Below are positions 13,815-13,945 of a stretch of DNA of 13,945 nucleotides, piece after piece. This DNA is from Cryomorphaceae bacterium. Its GTDB lineage: Bacteria > Bacteroidota > Bacteroidia > Flavobacteriales > BACL11. Position 1 is the stretch's first letter; the number at the start of each line of letters is the position of its first letter. Both the position numbers and the translations under genes were made by a program. The notes under the pieces were generated by a model. It saw only the letters and a list, made by a program, of their open reading frames with translations, did no database searches and had not been told where the DNA came from. The stretch lies in the NCBI GenBank assembly GCA_949511925.1, contig CATEYX010000204.1:1-13945 (forward strand), written 5' to 3'.

Positions 13815-13945
13815 TTATTTCTTTTTTTGTTGTTCTTGTGCTTGTTTCATGGCAGTGTCAATACGCTCTCTAAACTTGCTTTTCTTCTTTTCAGGACGTT
13901 TTTTGTTTTCCTCTATTTGTGCATGAATCTTGTCTTCATCAATTA
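13815..13945 (-). CDS. yidC: C-terminal end of membrane protein insertase YidC (probable), partial
   Basis: On the minus strand a frame enters from the window edge and ends with TAA at 13815-13817. It gives 43 residues beginning IDEDKIHAQIEENKK and continuing RPEKKKSKFRERID, then MKQAQEQQKKK. YidC proteins of Flavobacteriaceae end with an IDEDK(I/L)xAxI motif just after the last membrane helix, followed by a lysine- and glutamine-rich cytoplasmic tail that can contact the ribosome; the match is strong but rests on a short low-complexity tail. YidC inserts proteins into the inner membrane with or without SecYEG. The body of the gene lies outside the window. It converges on the HdeD-like gene and has its own terminator at 13755-13790. 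Confidence 0.72.
   Translation of the reverse strand, partial: IDEDKIHAQIEENKKRPEKKKSKFRERIDTAMKQAQEQQKKK

Overview
The window looks like a chromosomal segment of a marine-type member of the Flavobacteriaceae (Bacteroidota). Support comes from the strongly AT-rich DNA, start codons with almost no Shine-Dalgarno sequence, a type IX secretion (T9SS type A) sorting domain, a Bacteroidota-style FabI, and GH92 and glycosylasparaginase enzymes typical of this phylum. No genus can be fixed from sequence reading alone.

Layout. Core genes lie at both edges. On the left are the 3' end of recN and a complete fabI, closed by a strong terminator (1039-1071). On the right, on the minus strand, is the 3' end of what is most likely yidC, closed by a terminator at 13755-13790. 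Between them, in order, are: a 1402-residue secreted T9SS protein with three near-identical carbohydrate-binding-like modules and a lamin-tail domain (1184-5392), with its own terminator; a family 2 glycosyltransferase starting at TTG (5534-6493); a minus-strand remnant of the C-terminus of a GH2 beta-mannosidase (6477-6740); a tight three-gene operon (6956-12242); and a pair of small membrane proteins, a one-pore potassium-channel-like protein and an HdeD-like protein (12591-13496).

How the genes work together. The operon encodes a GH92 alpha-mannosidase lipoprotein, a Tat-exported glycosylasparaginase and a FucP/NagP-type sugar transporter, with gaps of only 5 bases between genes. It reads as a small N-glycoprotein salvage unit: mannose trimming outside the cell, cleavage of the GlcNAc-Asn linkage in the periplasm, and uptake of the released sugar. 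The degraded beta-mannosidase piece just upstream would have cut the beta-mannose of the same N-glycan core, so the locus may once have been larger. No SusC/SusD pair, GH18, GH20 or regulator gene is present in the window.

No wholly new defence system, CRISPR array, tRNA, rRNA or intact mobile element was seen. The items most worth following up are the decayed beta-mannosidase beside a live N-glycan operon, the paired inverted repeats in front of GH92, the triple module of the secreted protein, and the 20-base periodic repeat at 12347-12398.
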